A stretch of DNA of 64,000 nucleotides from Paenibacillus sp. cl123 (GTDB taxonomy: Bacteria > Bacillota > Bacilli > Paenibacillales > NBRC-103111), in the NCBI RefSeq assembly GCF_900101595.1, contig NZ_FMYY01000022.1, forward strand, positions 1 through 64,000, in the 5' to 3' direction. How positions within the stretch are numbered: the first letter of the stretch is position 1; each line of letters starts with the position of its first letter. A program made the translations under genes and the position numbers. Shown piece after piece: positions 16,685-28,405 of this stretch. The notes under the pieces were generated by a model, which worked only from the letters and a program-made list of their open reading frames with translations, made no database searches and had not been told where the DNA came from.

Positions 16685-17044
16685 ATGGCAAGAGTAAAGG
16701 GCGGCTTTATCCGCACTCGTCGTCGCAAGAAAATTTTGAAGCTTGCTAAAGGTTACTTTGGCTCGAAGCATAGATTATTTAAAACAGCTAAAGAGCAGGT
16801 CATGAAATCCCTGCTTTATGCATACCGTGACCGCCGTCAAAAGAAACGCGACTTCCGCAAGCTGTGGATCGTTCGTATCAATGCGGCTGCCCGTCAAAAC
16901 GGTCTGTCCTACAGCAAGCTGATGCACGGCCTGAAGCTTGCAGGCGTTGAAGTAAACCGCAAGATGCTGGCTGACCTCGCGGTCAACGACATCAGCGCAT
17001 TCAACTCCCTGGCTGATGCAGCTAAGCAAAAAGTTAACGCCTAA
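16685..17044 (+). CDS. rplT: 50S ribosomal protein L20
   Basis: A 119-residue L20, an early 23S rRNA-binding assembly protein and, in this operon type, the repressor that binds the infC leader. Signature segments are '[28 protein letters not shown]' at the N-terminus and '[45 protein letters not shown]'. It is preceded by TGGAGG and followed by the operon terminator at 17061. Confidence 0.97.
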   Translation: MARVKGGFIRTRRRKKILKLAKGYFGSKHRLFKTAKEQVMKSLLYAYRDRRQKKRDFRKLWIVRINAAARQNGLSYSKLMHGLKLAGVEVNRKMLADLAVNDISAFNSLADAAKQKVNA

Positions 17045-17060
17045 ACCGGCGTTTACGTTC

Positions 17061-17110
17061 AAAAGCCCGTCCCGACCGCACTTGGTGCGTGATCAGGACG
17101 GGCTTTTTTT
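17061..17110 (+). terminator. Terminator of infC-rpmI-rplT
   Basis: AAAAGCCCGTCC (17061-17072) and GGACGGGCTTTTTTT (ending 17110) form a long stem with a T-run, 17 bases after rplT. It can also serve the convergent phosphoesterase gene. Confidence 0.88.
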
Positions 17111-17137
17111 GGAAATTCAGCGGGCGGCAGCGTCCTC

Positions 17138-18256
17138 TCAGGGGGCGCCGGCGGCAGAGGATGACGGTACGACAAACTGCGCCTCGTCAATCCAGCGCTT
17201 GCCATGGAAGTCGCGCCCCTTTATCTCCAGACGGTCCTCGTATACTTCCACATACAGCCCTTCGCTGGCCTCGTCGCTCACCGGCTTCTCCCCCTCGGGC
17301 CCGTGATCGGTCAAAGGCTCGTCCACTGACGAGGAGTTGACCATCGTGAAGCCGTCGCGCACAAGCGTATTAGGCAGCTTCAGTTCCCAATGCGTGTGGC
17401 CTGAGAAGTAGACGACCTGCGGATAAGCGGACAAAATCGTCTTCAGCTCTTCATGCTGTATGACAGCCCGGGTGTTCAAATAATACTGGCTGCCCGCAAC
17501 CGTATAGGGCAGAGGCTGGTGAAGGAAAACGAAGATCGGATGGCCGGGGGTCTGAGCGGCGGCGGCTTGCGCCAGCTCGGCTTTCAGCCAGTCCAGCTGT
17601 TCCCGGGACAGGTACGCATCCTCCCCGTTGTCCGGGTTCGACTGCCTATACTGCTCGGAGCCGAGAAAGATGAAGCGGTGATCCTGTATCGTTTTCGCAT
17701 AGTAGACCTTCTCTCCGCCGGCGAATTGCAGAAAACGTCCGATGGAGGCGGCGTCGGTTTCATTGTTCGGAAAGCCGGCTTTCCGGTAATTTCCTTTATC
17801 GTCCAGCCACGCTTTGTAAAATTCATGATTGCCGATCGTATAAAATACGTTGGCCGGGAGCGGCGCCTTCTGAAGCAGCGACTGTAGCTTGCTGTAATCG
17901 GCCGGGGTGCCGTTGGTCAGGTCGCCGTTAATAATAAGCGCGGCGGCATCCGGATTCACTTGATGAAGATCGTTCAGCGCAGCCGTCAGCTTGCGCTGCG
18001 AGCTGATATCGGAAGCTTCCACATGGATGTCGCTCAACACCGAAAAGGCAAACAGCAGCTTGGCGTCCGGACTCGGCTGTGCGCCGCTCGCCTGAAGGGG
18101 ATCGGCCGCGGGAGCCGCTGCGGTAGAAACGGTGCCGGGCGCTTTGCCGGGAACCGCTTGTACGGCATCAGTTGCAGGAGAAACATCGGGAAGCGCCGCA
18201 GGCGATCCCACGATGAGCAGCGGAACAGCAAATAGAATGAATAACAGCTTTTGCAT
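17138..18256 (-). CDS. Secreted calcineurin-type metallophosphoesterase
   Basis: A 372-residue protein with an N-terminal signal peptide ('MQKLLFILFAVPLLIVGSPAAL'), an Ala/Pro-rich spacer and a calcineurin-like phosphoesterase domain from about residue 70. Metal ligands are visible in order: 'FSVLSDIHVEA' (DxH), 'INGDLTNG' (GD), 'IGNHEFY' (GNHE), then 'FLHQP' and 'YFSGHTHWEL' (GHxH). The set is complete, so it should be active, on an unknown phosphodiester or phosphomonoester outside the membrane. ATG 18256 follows AAAGGAG; a start ten codons earlier has no ribosome site. It stands alone. Confidence 0.85.
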   Translation of the reverse strand: MQKLLFILFAVPLLIVGSPAALPDVSPATDAVQAVPGKAPGTVSTAAAPAADPLQASGAQPSPDAKLLFAFSVLSDIHVEASDISSQRKLTAALNDLHQVNPDAAALIINGDLTNGTPADYSKLQSLLQKAPLPANVFYTIGNHEFYKAWLDDKGNYRKAGFPNNETDAASIGRFLQFAGGEKVYYAKTIQDHRFIFLGSEQYRQSNPDNGEDAYLSREQLDWLKAELAQAAAAQTPGHPIFVFLHQPLPYTVAGSQYYLNTRAVIQHEELKTILSAYPQVVYFSGHTHWELKLPNTLVRDGFTMVNSSSVDEPLTDHGPEGEKPVSDEASEGLYVEVYEDRLEIKGRDFHGKRWIDEAQFVVPSSSAAGAP

Positions 18257-18481
18257 CTGCAGCACTCCTTTGTTTATCGCCCTCATAAAATACGTTGCGC
18301 GAGTTAAAATAAGGGTAAATTTATCCCGAAAAATAGTGTTCCTCTTCCTTCCAGATGTATGTAAGCTTTACCCGGTTCGACGAATACTGACACAGAAACG
18401 TTGAAGGAAAGGCGCTTGTCCGAGGTTCGGGACGGGTGCCGAAGCGGCTGAAGCCGGATGGGAAAGCTTAAGGGTTGACCC
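18257..18481. other. Intergenic spacer upstream of the ilv promoter
   Basis: This stretch separates the divergent phosphoesterase gene from the ilv promoter; together with the promoter and T-box it makes a 650-base gene-free region. Apart from an AT-rich stretch near 18300-18360 that could hold the phosphoesterase promoter, I see nothing assignable. Confidence 0.4.
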
Positions 18482-18510
18482 TTGACGTGCGAACCGATTC
18501 GTCATATAAT
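18482..18510 (+). promoter_or_regulatory. Promoter of ilvB-ilvN-ilvC-leuA
   Basis: TTGACG (18482-18487), 17 bases, TATAAT (18505-18510). This is the strongest sigma-A match in the window and it sits just before the T-box leader. Confidence 0.85.
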
Positions 18511-18519
18511 ACTTAAAAA

Positions 18520-18864
18520 GCAAGATCAACTGTTAACGGCTATGAAGAGGACGAAGTGTTAAGGGCCCTTGTGTTCAGAGAGCATTTGGAGTTGCTGAAA
18601 CCAATGCCACAATCCCTTGTCGACGAGCTCACCTCGGAGCTGTTTTCCTGAAAATTGCGGTGCAGTACGCCGCAGCTAGTAGGGGGAATCGGATTGGCAC
18701 ACGTTAATGTGCCTAAGGTAAGTGCAACGTTTGCTAGCGACGTTCATTACCTCTTAAGGTTATTTGCCGTGAGGCATTTAACAAATTCTGGGTGGTACCA
18801 CGGAAGATCAACCCCTTTCGTCCCGCAGACGCTTACTATGCGTCTGGGATGAGAGGGGTTTTTT
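18520..18864 (+). ncRNA. T-box riboswitch, leucine type, of the ilv-leu operon
   Basis: The antiterminator carries the T-box sequence GGTGGTACCACGG (about 18791-18803), which pairs with the CCA end of uncharged tRNA. The terminator follows: AACCCCTTTCGTCCC with GGGATGAGAGGGGTT, then six T, at 18809-18864. In stem I the segment CTCAC-CTC-GGAGC (18628-18640) places the leucine codon CTC (18633-18635) as the specifier, as in the Bacillus ilv-leu leader. When leucine is short, uncharged tRNA-Leu stabilises the antiterminator and the operon is read. The 5' boundary is approximate. Confidence 0.9.
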
Positions 18865-18905
18865 GCATAGGTTAACGTTGGATGATTTGAGAGGAGGACA
18901 TGAAT

Positions 18906-20648
18906 ATGATCGTTCAGACCAAACAAAAGTCCAAAGAGCAGCTTCGTGAAGAATTGTTGAAGCCGGATGTGATCACCGGTTCGGAGATTCTGCTGCGCAG
19001 CCTGCTGCTGGAGGATGTCGATTGTGTATTTGGTTACCCCGGCGGAGCGGTTCTATATATTTACGATGCGATGCATGGCAATCCCGACTTCAATCACCTG
19101 CTGACACGGCATGAGCAAGGCGCCATTCATGCGGCGGACGGATATGCCCGTTCCACGGGCAAGACGGGGGTTTGTATCGCCACAAGCGGACCGGGAGCCA
19201 CGAACCTTGTGACCGGTATCGCTACGGCTTATATGGATTCGGTGCCGCTCGTCGTCATTACGGGCAACGTAGCGACCTCGGTGATCGGAACGGACGCTTT
19301 CCAGGAAGCGGATATTACCGGCATTACGATGCCGATCACGAAGCACAGCTATCTGGTGCGCGACGTGAAGGACCTGCCTCGTACGATCAAGGAAGCATTC
19401 CATATCGCCTCGACCGGCCGCAAGGGTCCGGTGCTGATCGATATTCCGAAGGATGTTTCCAATGCGCTGGCCGAGTTCCATTATCCGGACAAGGTGGAGA
19501 TTCGCGGCTACAATCCGACCGTCAGCCCGAACAGGCTGCAGGTGGACCGGATGCTGGAGGCGATCGCGGAAAGCGAGCGGCCGATGATCATCGCCGGCGG
19601 CGGCGTCGTTTACGCGGGAGCGTCGGAAGAGCTGATCGAGTTCGTCGAGAAGACGCGCATTCCGGTCGCGACTACGCTGCTCGGCTTGGGCGGCTTCCCG
19701 AGCGCCAATGAGCTGTGGCTCGGTATGCCGGGCATGCACGGCACGTACGCTTCGAACATGGCGCTGCAAAATTGCGATCTGCTGATCGGCATCGGCGCGC
19801 GATTCGATGACCGGGTGACGATGAAGGTCGACGGCTTTGCGCCAAAGGCGAAGAAGATCGTTCATATCGACGTCGATCCGGCGGAGATCGGCAAGATCGT
19901 CGCTACGGCTATCCCGGTCGTCGGCGATATCAAGACCGTGCTCGCGCTGGCCAACCAGAAGGCGAAGCCGGCGAAGTCCGAGAGCTGGATCGCCGAAGTG
20001 CAGGAGCTGAAGCGCAATAACCCGCTGCGCTATGTCGACTCCGATACGGAGCTGAAGCCGCAGTACGTTATCGAGATGATTCATGAGACGACCAATGGCG
20101 ATGCGATCGTGACGACGGACGTCGGCCAGCATCAGATGTGGGCGGCGCAGTTCTACAAGTTCAATAAGCCGCGTTCGTGGATCACTTCCGGCGGTCTCGG
20201 CACGATGGGCTTCGGCTTCCCGTCCGCGATCGGCGCGCAGGTGGCCAACCCGGATCGGCTGGTCGTCTCGATCAACGGCGACGGCGGCATGCAGATGTGC
20301 TCCCAGGAGCTGGCGATCTGTGCGATCAACAAGATTCCGGTGAAGATTGTCGTCATCAACAACCAGGTGCTCGGGATGGTCCGCCAGTGGCAGGAGATCA
20401 TCTACGACAACCGCTACAGCCATATCGATCTGGCCGGCAGTCCGGACTTCGTCAAGCTGGCTGAAGCTTACGGCGTGAAGGGTCTTCGCGCCACGAACAA
20501 GGAAGAAGCCAGCCGCGCCTGGCAGGAAGCGCTCGATACCCCGGGTCCGGTTCTCGTCGAATTCGTCGTTCGGAAGCACGAGAACGTGTTCCCGATGGTT
20601 ACGCAGGGCTCGACGATAGACCAAATGTTACTGGGGGAATCGGAATGA
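18906..20648 (+). CDS. ilvB: Acetolactate synthase large subunit
   Basis: A 580-residue thiamine-diphosphate enzyme that condenses two pyruvates, or pyruvate with 2-oxobutyrate, in the first shared step of branched-chain amino acid synthesis. Landmarks are 'VFGYPGGAVLYIYDAM' and 'HEQGAIHAADGYARSTGK' (catalytic Glu, about residue 63), 'FQEADITGITMPITKHSY', the FAD region 'IGARFDDRVTMK' and the ThDP-binding 'NGDGGMQMCSQELAICAINKIPVKIVVINNQ' (about 457-487). Two ATGs occur at 18900 and 18906; AGGAGG lies 2 and 8 bases from them, so 18906 is preferred. It overlaps ilvN by 4 bases and is controlled by the T-box upstream. Confidence 0.95.
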   Translation: MIVQTKQKSKEQLREELLKPDVITGSEILLRSLLLEDVDCVFGYPGGAVLYIYDAMHGNPDFNHLLTRHEQGAIHAADGYARSTGKTGVCIATSGPGATNLVTGIATAYMDSVPLVVITGNVATSVIGTDAFQEADITGITMPITKHSYLVRDVKDLPRTIKEAFHIASTGRKGPVLIDIPKDVSNALAEFHYPDKVEIRGYNPTVSPNRLQVDRMLEAIAESERPMIIAGGGVVYAGASEELIEFVEKTRIPVATTLLGLGGFPSANELWLGMPGMHGTYASNMALQNCDLLIGIGARFDDRVTMKVDGFAPKAKKIVHIDVDPAEIGKIVATAIPVVGDIKTVLALANQKAKPAKSESWIAEVQELKRNNPLRYVDSDTELKPQYVIEMIHETTNGDAIVTTDVGQHQMWAAQFYKFNKPRSWITSGGLGTMGFGFPSAIGAQVANPDRLVVSINGDGGMQMCSQELAICAINKIPVKIVVINNQVLGMVRQWQEIIYDNRYSHIDLAGSPDFVKLAEAYGVKGLRATNKEEASRAWQEALDTPGPVLVEFVVRKHENVFPMVTQGSTIDQMLLGESE

Positions 20649-21127
20649 ACGACAAACACACCATCTCCGTTTTGGTAAACAACCAGCCCGGTGTGCTGCA
20701 GCGTGTATCCGGCCTGTTCGGCCGCCGGGGCTTCAATATTGAGAGCATTACGGTAGGAGAGTCCGAGGAAAAAGGACTTTCGCGCATGGTCATCGTGACG
20801 AGCGGGGACGATAAGACGCTGGAGCAGGTATCCAAGCAGCTGTACAAGCTGATTGACGTCATCAAGGTCGTGGATCTCAGCTCCAACCCGATGGTGGCCC
20901 GCGAGCTGGCCTTGATCAAGGTCAGCGCCGAGCCGAACATGCGCCCGGAAATTTTGGGCGTCGTCGAAACATTCCGTGCCGCCGTTGTCGATATCGGGCC
21001 AAGCTCGCTGATCGTGCAGGTCGTCGGCGACTCCGAGAAGATCGACGCGATGACGGAGCTGCTGAAGCCTTACGGCATCAAGGAGCTGTCCCGTACAGGC
21101 GTGACGGCAATGATCCGCGGCAAGTAA
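20645..21127 (+). CDS. ilvN: Acetolactate synthase small (regulatory) subunit
   Basis: A 160-residue regulatory subunit. The N-terminal ACT domain ('HTISVLVNNQPGVLQRVSGLFGRRGFNIESITVG', residues 4-37) binds valine for feedback inhibition; the C-terminal half 'ELALIKVSAEPNMRPEILGVVETFRAAVVDIG' is the ALS_ss C-terminal domain. Its ATG overlaps the ilvB stop (ATGA), so translation is probably coupled and the subunits are made in fixed ratio. Confidence 0.95.
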   Translation: MNDKHTISVLVNNQPGVLQRVSGLFGRRGFNIESITVGESEEKGLSRMVIVTSGDDKTLEQVSKQLYKLIDVIKVVDLSSNPMVARELALIKVSAEPNMRPEILGVVETFRAAVVDIGPSSLIVQVVGDSEKIDAMTELLKPYGIKELSRTGVTAMIRGK

Positions 21128-21177
21128 GCAAAGCGAGGAAGGAGCGGATGGCGGCAGGACGCGCTGTCCGCAGCTCC

Positions 21178-21201
21178 TGCCGCCGGAAGGCTCCGGCGGC
21201 A
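21178..21201 (+). other. Strong hairpin in the ilvN-ilvC gap
   Basis: TGCCGCCGGA (21178-21187), loop AGGC, TCCGGCGGCA (21192-21201): a perfect 10-bp GC stem without a T-run. The 270-base ilvN-ilvC gap is long for one operon; the hairpin could mark an mRNA processing or stability site, or a weak terminator. Confidence 0.4.
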
Positions 21202-21290
21202 AGGGTACGAGCGCTGCGTATGTTGAACGACGCAGCCGGCCCGGCATGAGGAAGGGAAGCATCCATGTGAGCGGGTTCTCAAGCGTATGA

Positions 21291-22391
<1,101 letters not shown>

Positions 22392-22559
22392 GCGAACCGC
22401 TCCCGCGGATTCGTGAGGGTATACATGCATGAAGGTCGGCTTGACGACGTAAGCCAGGACAGACCGGGTTAACCGGGCTGTGCCTGACCGTTATCGAGCC
22501 GTACCTTTTTGTGCTTTAAAGCATGAGTAAAATTTATGGCAAAGCGGAGGTGGACCGCC

Positions 22560-24107
<1,548 letters not shown>

Positions 24108-24128
24108 ACTAGGCATGCCATGCGAGAA

Positions 24129-24164
24129 GCCCCGAAACTCCCTCTGGGAGGGTCGGGGTTTTTA
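24129..24164 (+). terminator. Terminator of the ilv-leuA operon
   Basis: AGCCCCGA and TCGGGG arms enclose CTCCCTCTGGGAG, with TTTTT after, about 20 bases past leuA. It closes the operon, so leuB at 29927 is not co-transcribed. Confidence 0.85.
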
Positions 24165-24539
24165 AGCGTTCCCAGCGGCGGCCAGGCGAGCTTCCTGCTT
24201 GAACCCATCATTCGAGCGGATTCAGCAAGTTTCGAACCGGGGTTTCGTACCGAAGCCCTATTTATACGGTGAGCGATTGACAAGTGGGTAGGGGCATGTT
24301 ACTTTTGTGAGGGAAACCGGTTTCCTTGCTTGGGCACCGTCAGGATCAGGCGCTGCCTTTCCCCATGAATCAGCATGCATCATCATTTGCCCGTTGCGCT
24401 CTCTACGGATCCCAGCCGCGGATTGGAGCAACGGCGCACGCTGGGTGGCTTGCCCGTCCTTATCCCTCACGCTTAACAACAACGAACGGCAGTCCGCTTA
24501 AGCAGGCATTCCCATTTTCCAAAATTGAGGAGGAAGATT
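24165..24539. other. Gene-free upstream region of the amylase gene
   Basis: About 375 bases with the amylase promoter and operator (24277-24325). The roughly 200 bases of leader after that have no gene I can support. Confidence 0.5.
24277..24325 (+). promoter_or_regulatory. Amylase promoter with LacI-type operator
   Basis: TTGACA (24277-24282), 17 bases, TACTTT (24300-24305), followed by the perfect 14-bp palindrome GGAAACCGGTTTCC (24312-24325) over the expected transcription start. The central 10 bases AAACCGGTTT recur at 28249-28258 upstream of the lacI-family gene. Central CG and inverted symmetry are typical of LacI-family operators. A repressor bound here would block the promoter. The leader to the start codon would be about 230 bases. 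Confidence 0.65.
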
Positions 24540-27083
24540 GTGCGTCCTACCAAGCATATTACATGGCTGCTGCTTGCTGCGCTCTTTTTATCTGTTTGTG
24601 CAAACGTTTTACTCCTTCCCCCTAAACCCGCTCAGGCGGCCAGCATAGGGACGATAGATGAGAATGACACCATCTATCAGATTATGGTCGACCGCTTCAA
24701 CGACGGCGACCCGACGAACAATGCGACAGGAGCAGCTATTCGCTATGGCGAAAACTCCGAGGAGGATTTCCGCTACATGAAGGGCGGGGATTGGCAGGGT
24801 GTGATCGATAAGCTGTCTTATATCAAAAATATGGGTTACACCGCCATCTGGATCTCGCCGGTGGCGGAGCCGCAGCTCACAAGCCGCGATAATAACGGCT
24901 CGGGCAAAAATACGGCGTACCATGGGTACAATGTGAAGGACCCGAATAAGGCCAATCCCTATTTTGGAACGAAGGAGAAGCTGAAAGAGCTGGTCGACTC
25001 GGCGCATGCGCTTGGCATCAAAGTCATCATCGACGTCGTTCCCAATCATGTCGGCGACTACATGCTGGGCACACAAGCCTACTATGACATTCCGTCGCTC
25101 CAGCCGGCCGCTCCGTTCAATAATCCGTCGTGGTATCACCATAACGGGGATATCAACTGGTCGCTCGTGGACGGCGTTTACACCCAGGCTGCCCAGGATT
25201 ATATGGAGAACCATGATTTGGCGGGTCTCGACGACATAGACTTCGATGTGCCGGCGGCAAAGCAGGCGATATTCGACTCCATCAAGAACTGGTTCACGTA
25301 TACAGGGGCGGATGGGGCGCGCGTGGATGCGGCCAAGCTGATGAAGCCGACAGATATCGGCGCTCTGCAAAGCTACCTGGGGGTTAATACGTTCGGCGAG
25401 AATTTCGACGGCAATGCCGAGTTCGTATCCCGCTGGGTAGGACCTAACAAGGAATGGGGGATGTTGGATTTCCCGCTTTTCTTCTCGGTTCTAAACAGCT
25501 TTGCTTACGGACAGTCTTTCGACAGCCATCTGAAAAACACCTTCGCCCAGGATTCCTATTATGGCGGCAATGAGAACCATATGGTCACCTTCATCGACAA
25601 TCATGACCGCAACCGCTTCCTGACAGAGGCGGGGGGCAGTGTTCAGAAGCTCCAGAATGCCCTGACCTTCATCTTCGCCGCGCGTGGTCTTCCGGTCGTC
25701 TTCCAGGGAACGGAGCAGAATAAGGGCAACGGCAACGGTCAGATCATCACGGGAGGCATCGCGGATACATGGAACCGCTGGTCGATGGTCAAGCGCGATG
25801 CAAGCGGCAATGTGATCCAAAACTACTTCAATGAGAACACCGATACCTATCAATACGTAGCCAAGCTGAATCAAATCCGTAAAAACTATGAGGCTCTTCG
25901 CAAAGGAAAGCAGCGGGAAATGTGGTCGGCGCAAAATCTGTACGCCTTCTCCCGCCGCCTCGACAGCGGAAGCCAAGCCGGCCAAGAGGTCATCGCCGTC
26001 TTCAGCAATGCGTCCGGCAGCACGCAGACCGTGACGATGCCTCTGCGGGCGGAGAGCAGCCTTACGGCAGGAACGGTACTGACCAACCAGTTGAATCCTT
26101 CCGATACGATAACGGTGCAGGCTGGCGGGATAACCGGCAAACAGATTACGGTAAGTGTCGGGGCGAACTCAGCCAAGCTGTATGCGAAGGCTTTGTCGAA
26201 TCCGGACGATAATGTAGCTCCGACAGTGCCTGCGGGGGTATCTGCCACTGTTGCAGGCGCGACCTCGATTCAGGTGAGCTGGAATCCCTCGACGGATAAT
26301 GTAGGGGTGGCCGGTTATGAGGTTTACCGCAACGGGGTGAAGGTGGGTCAGACGGCTTCAACCTCCTATACGGATACGGGATTGTCCCCGGCTACGGAGT
26401 ATGCCTATACGGTGAAGGCGTATGATGCGGCCGGCAACCTCTCCGGCTTCAGTGCGCCTCCCGTCCTTGCAACGACGCCGGCGGGCGGCAGTGTCACCAT
26501 TTATTACAAAAACACGGCCTATGCAAACGCCTATATCCACTACAAGCTGGACGGCTCGACAACCTGGACGACACTCCCCGGGACAGCTCTTCAGGAATCT
26601 TCTTATGCGGGTTACAAAACCGCCACGATCCCGCTCGGCAATGCTTCTGGCCTGACGGCCGCCTTTAATAATGGAAGCGGCGCTTGGGATAACAACGGAG
26701 GGGCTGATTATCATTTCGACAGCGGGGTGTGGAGCCTGGTAAACGGCAGCAAAACGGCAGGTGTTCCGCAGCCGGACAGCGTTACGTTTAAGGTAAGCGT
26801 ACCCGCGTCTACTCCGGCTAACGGCCCGGTTTATGTATCCGGTACGTTCAACGGCTGGAACCCGGCCGACCCGGCCTATCAGCTGACCAAGGGTACCGAC
26901 GGCGTGTATACGATTACCCTCAGCCTTCCGGCTGGCACTGCTGCTTCATACAAACTGACACGGGGCAGTTGGACGACGGTGGAGGTGAATGCGAACGGGA
27001 CGGATCTGGCGAACCGGACGCTGACTCCTTCAGGGGGAGCCCAGAACGTCCCCATAACGGTACAGCGCTGGAAGGATCAGTAA
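24540..27083 (+). CDS. Secreted GH13 alpha-amylase with Fn3, CBM25 and CBM20 modules
   Basis: An 847-residue exoenzyme that should cut alpha-1,4 links in starch. Order: signal peptide (cleavage near AQA-AS), GH13 barrel (about residues 40-450), all-beta C domain, fibronectin III ('VPAGVSATVAGATSIQVSWNPSTDNVGVAGYEVYRNG', about 560-640), CBM25 ('VTIYYKNTAYANAYIHYKLDG', about 645-735) and a C-terminal CBM20-like starch-binding module ('GPVYVSGTFNGWNPADPAYQLTK'). Catalytic residues are present: Asp in GARVDAAKL (about 263), Glu in FGENFDG (about 287), Asp in FIDNHDRN (about 356). GTG 24540 follows AGGAGG by 7 bases and gives the signal peptide; a TTG five codons earlier overlaps that site. Exact product (endo-amylase or maltogenic) is not decided by sequence. 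Confidence 0.9.
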   Translation: MRPTKHITWLLLAALFLSVCANVLLLPPKPAQAASIGTIDENDTIYQIMVDRFNDGDPTNNATGAAIRYGENSEEDFRYMKGGDWQGVIDKLSYIKNMGYTAIWISPVAEPQLTSRDNNGSGKNTAYHGYNVKDPNKANPYFGTKEKLKELVDSAHALGIKVIIDVVPNHVGDYMLGTQAYYDIPSLQPAAPFNNPSWYHHNGDINWSLVDGVYTQAAQDYMENHDLAGLDDIDFDVPAAKQAIFDSIKNWFTYTGADGARVDAAKLMKPTDIGALQSYLGVNTFGENFDGNAEFVSRWVGPNKEWGMLDFPLFFSVLNSFAYGQSFDSHLKNTFAQDSYYGGNENHMVTFIDNHDRNRFLTEAGGSVQKLQNALTFIFAARGLPVVFQGTEQNKGNGNGQIITGGIADTWNRWSMVKRDASGNVIQNYFNENTDTYQYVAKLNQIRKNYEALRKGKQREMWSAQNLYAFSRRLDSGSQAGQEVIAVFSNASGSTQTVTMPLRAESSLTAGTVLTNQLNPSDTITVQAGGITGKQITVSVGANSAKLYAKALSNPDDNVAPTVPAGVSATVAGATSIQVSWNPSTDNVGVAGYEVYRNGVKVGQTASTSYTDTGLSPATEYAYTVKAYDAAGNLSGFSAPPVLATTPAGGSVTIYYKNTAYANAYIHYKLDGSTTWTTLPGTALQESSYAGYKTATIPLGNASGLTAAFNNGSGAWDNNGGADYHFDSGVWSLVNGSKTAGVPQPDSVTFKVSVPASTPANGPVYVSGTFNGWNPADPAYQLTKGTDGVYTITLSLPAGTAASYKLTRGSWTTVEVNANGTDLANRTLTPSGGAQNVPITVQRWKDQ

Positions 27084-27120
27084 GGTAAGAAAGGGCAGAG
27101 ACTTGGCATACCTTTGGAGG

Positions 27121-27148
27121 GAGCCCCCGATCGGGAGGCTCTCTCTTT
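27121..27148. terminator. Hairpin between amylase and lacI-family genes
   Basis: GAGCC (27121-27125) and GGCTC (27137-27141) with CCGATCGG inside, followed by TCTCTTT. Sits in the 93-base gap between the convergent genes. Confidence 0.5.
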
Positions 27149-27176
27149 GCGGTTGATGCCTCTCTTCCGAGGCCGG

Positions 27177-28217
27177 CTATCCCATGCCGCCAGGCGAGCC
27201 GGAACGATTAGTCGATTCACGGACGATCAGCTCGGGACTTAGCAGCAGGCTTCGCTGGGAGCTGTCCGGTGTTCGAATCCGCTCCATTAGCATCTTTCCG
27301 GCGGTCACGCCCAATTGGAGCGTATCGATATGCAGACTCGTCAGCGGCGGGCTGGTGTGAGGGGAGAAGGGATAATCGTCAAAGGTAGCTATGCCGAGCT
27401 GCACCGGCACCGGAATACCGGCTTCCCTGGCTGTTTTCAGAGCCCCGAATGCCACATAATTGTTCATGCAGAGCAGCGCATCCGGGCGCGAGGCGCAATC
27501 CAGCGGGAGAAGGGCGGAGACGGCACGGCAGCCATGAGTTTCATCGGAAGGCCCGTTTAGGGTATAGGCTTCGTTCGGCTGCAGTCCAGCTTGGCGAAGC
27601 GTGTTCGCATACCCCTGGAACCGCTTCTCAAACAGACGCTCTCCGCGTTCTCCTCCGATGAAGGCAATCTTGCGATATCCTTGTGTAAGCAGATGCTTGG
27701 TCAGCAAGCAGCCGCCTTCCATATTGTCATAATCGACCCAGGTGGAGGGAGCGCTCGGATATTCGCCCATCACGACAAACGGAAACCGGAGCTCATTCAG
27801 CTTATGGGCGATATCGTCGGTCATGATCGCATTGTTGGCGATGAGCCCGTCGATCCGGCGACTGAGCACAAGTCTCTTAAGGAAATGGGATTCAGGGCCG
27901 CCGTCATGGATGCTGGACAAGGTGAGCTCGTATTTGAGCGGACCGGTGACACTTTTGATGCCGACCATGATGTTGTAGAAAAACGGGTTCATATATTCGT
28001 TTTCTTTGGACATATCGATCAGAAGACCGATGTTGAAGCTGCTTTGTTTGGCAAGCGTAGTGGCTAAGCTGCTGGGGGTATAGTTCATTTCTTTCATGAT
28101 TGCCCGCACGCGCTGCTTGGTTTCCTCTGATATGCGAGGGGAATCGTTAATCACCTTGGATACGGTAGATTTCGCTACTTGCGCTGCATGGGCAATATCC
28201 TGTATTGTGATTTTCAT
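27177..28217 (-). CDS. LacI-family transcriptional regulator, probable amylase repressor
   Basis: A 346-residue LacI/PurR-type regulator. The N-terminal helix-turn-helix 'ITIQDIAHAAQVAKSTVSKVINDSPRISEETKQRV' (residues 3-37) is typical, with the hinge helix 'SSLATTLAK', followed by a periplasmic-binding-protein-like sugar domain ('FNIGLLIDMSKENEYMNPFFYNIMVGI', 'RIDGLIANNAIMTDD', 'KIAFIGGERGERLFEKRFQGYANTL', 'ALLCMNNYVAFGALKTAREAGIPVPVQLGIATFDDYPF'). It is convergent with the amylase gene, and both have the AAACCGGTTT palindrome upstream, so it probably represses the amylase and itself until a maltodextrin-type ligand binds. This is inference from the shared site. Confidence 0.85.
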   Translation of the reverse strand: MKITIQDIAHAAQVAKSTVSKVINDSPRISEETKQRVRAIMKEMNYTPSSLATTLAKQSSFNIGLLIDMSKENEYMNPFFYNIMVGIKSVTGPLKYELTLSSIHDGGPESHFLKRLVLSRRIDGLIANNAIMTDDIAHKLNELRFPFVVMGEYPSAPSTWVDYDNMEGGCLLTKHLLTQGYRKIAFIGGERGERLFEKRFQGYANTLRQAGLQPNEAYTLNGPSDETHGCRAVSALLPLDCASRPDALLCMNNYVAFGALKTAREAGIPVPVQLGIATFDDYPFSPHTSPPLTSLHIDTLQLGVTAGKMLMERIRTPDSSQRSLLLSPELIVRESTNRSGSPGGMG

Positions 28218-28248
28218 CGTTCGGTTCCTTTCGCAGGAGAGATTAAGA

Positions 28249-28258
28249 AAACCGGTTT
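28249..28258. promoter_or_regulatory. Operator copy upstream of the lacI-family gene
   Basis: The 10-bp palindrome AAACCGGTTT, flanked as GAAAACCGGTTTCC, lies 31 bases upstream of the regulator start and repeats the core of the amylase operator at 24314-24323. Confidence 0.6.
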
Positions 28259-28405
28259 CCTAAGCCTTATCATAGCTTACTCGGCATGCAGGGTAAACCG
28301 TTAAATTTATTTTTATTCGCTAACTTGGAAGCCGCCGCCGCAGTTTGTGGCCTGGACCGGCTTCAGGACGAGGGAGGGGCGAGCTCCCGGAAACAGCGGC
28401 CTAAC

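Noticed and set aside
19053-20624. 523-codon open frame antisense to ilvB
   Set aside because: It mirrors a GC-rich, strongly coding gene; there is no ribosome site and the protein is Arg/His/Asp-rich as expected for a shadow frame. The same holds for long antisense frames over leuA (22491-24116), leuB (29885-30919), ilvC (21393-22430), manA (5686-6312) and the GT2 gene (14466-15575).
24312-24325. CcpA catabolite-response element
   Set aside because: The centre is CCGG rather than the GCGC/GCG typical of cre, and the same core recurs at the local LacI-type gene, which is the simpler explanation.
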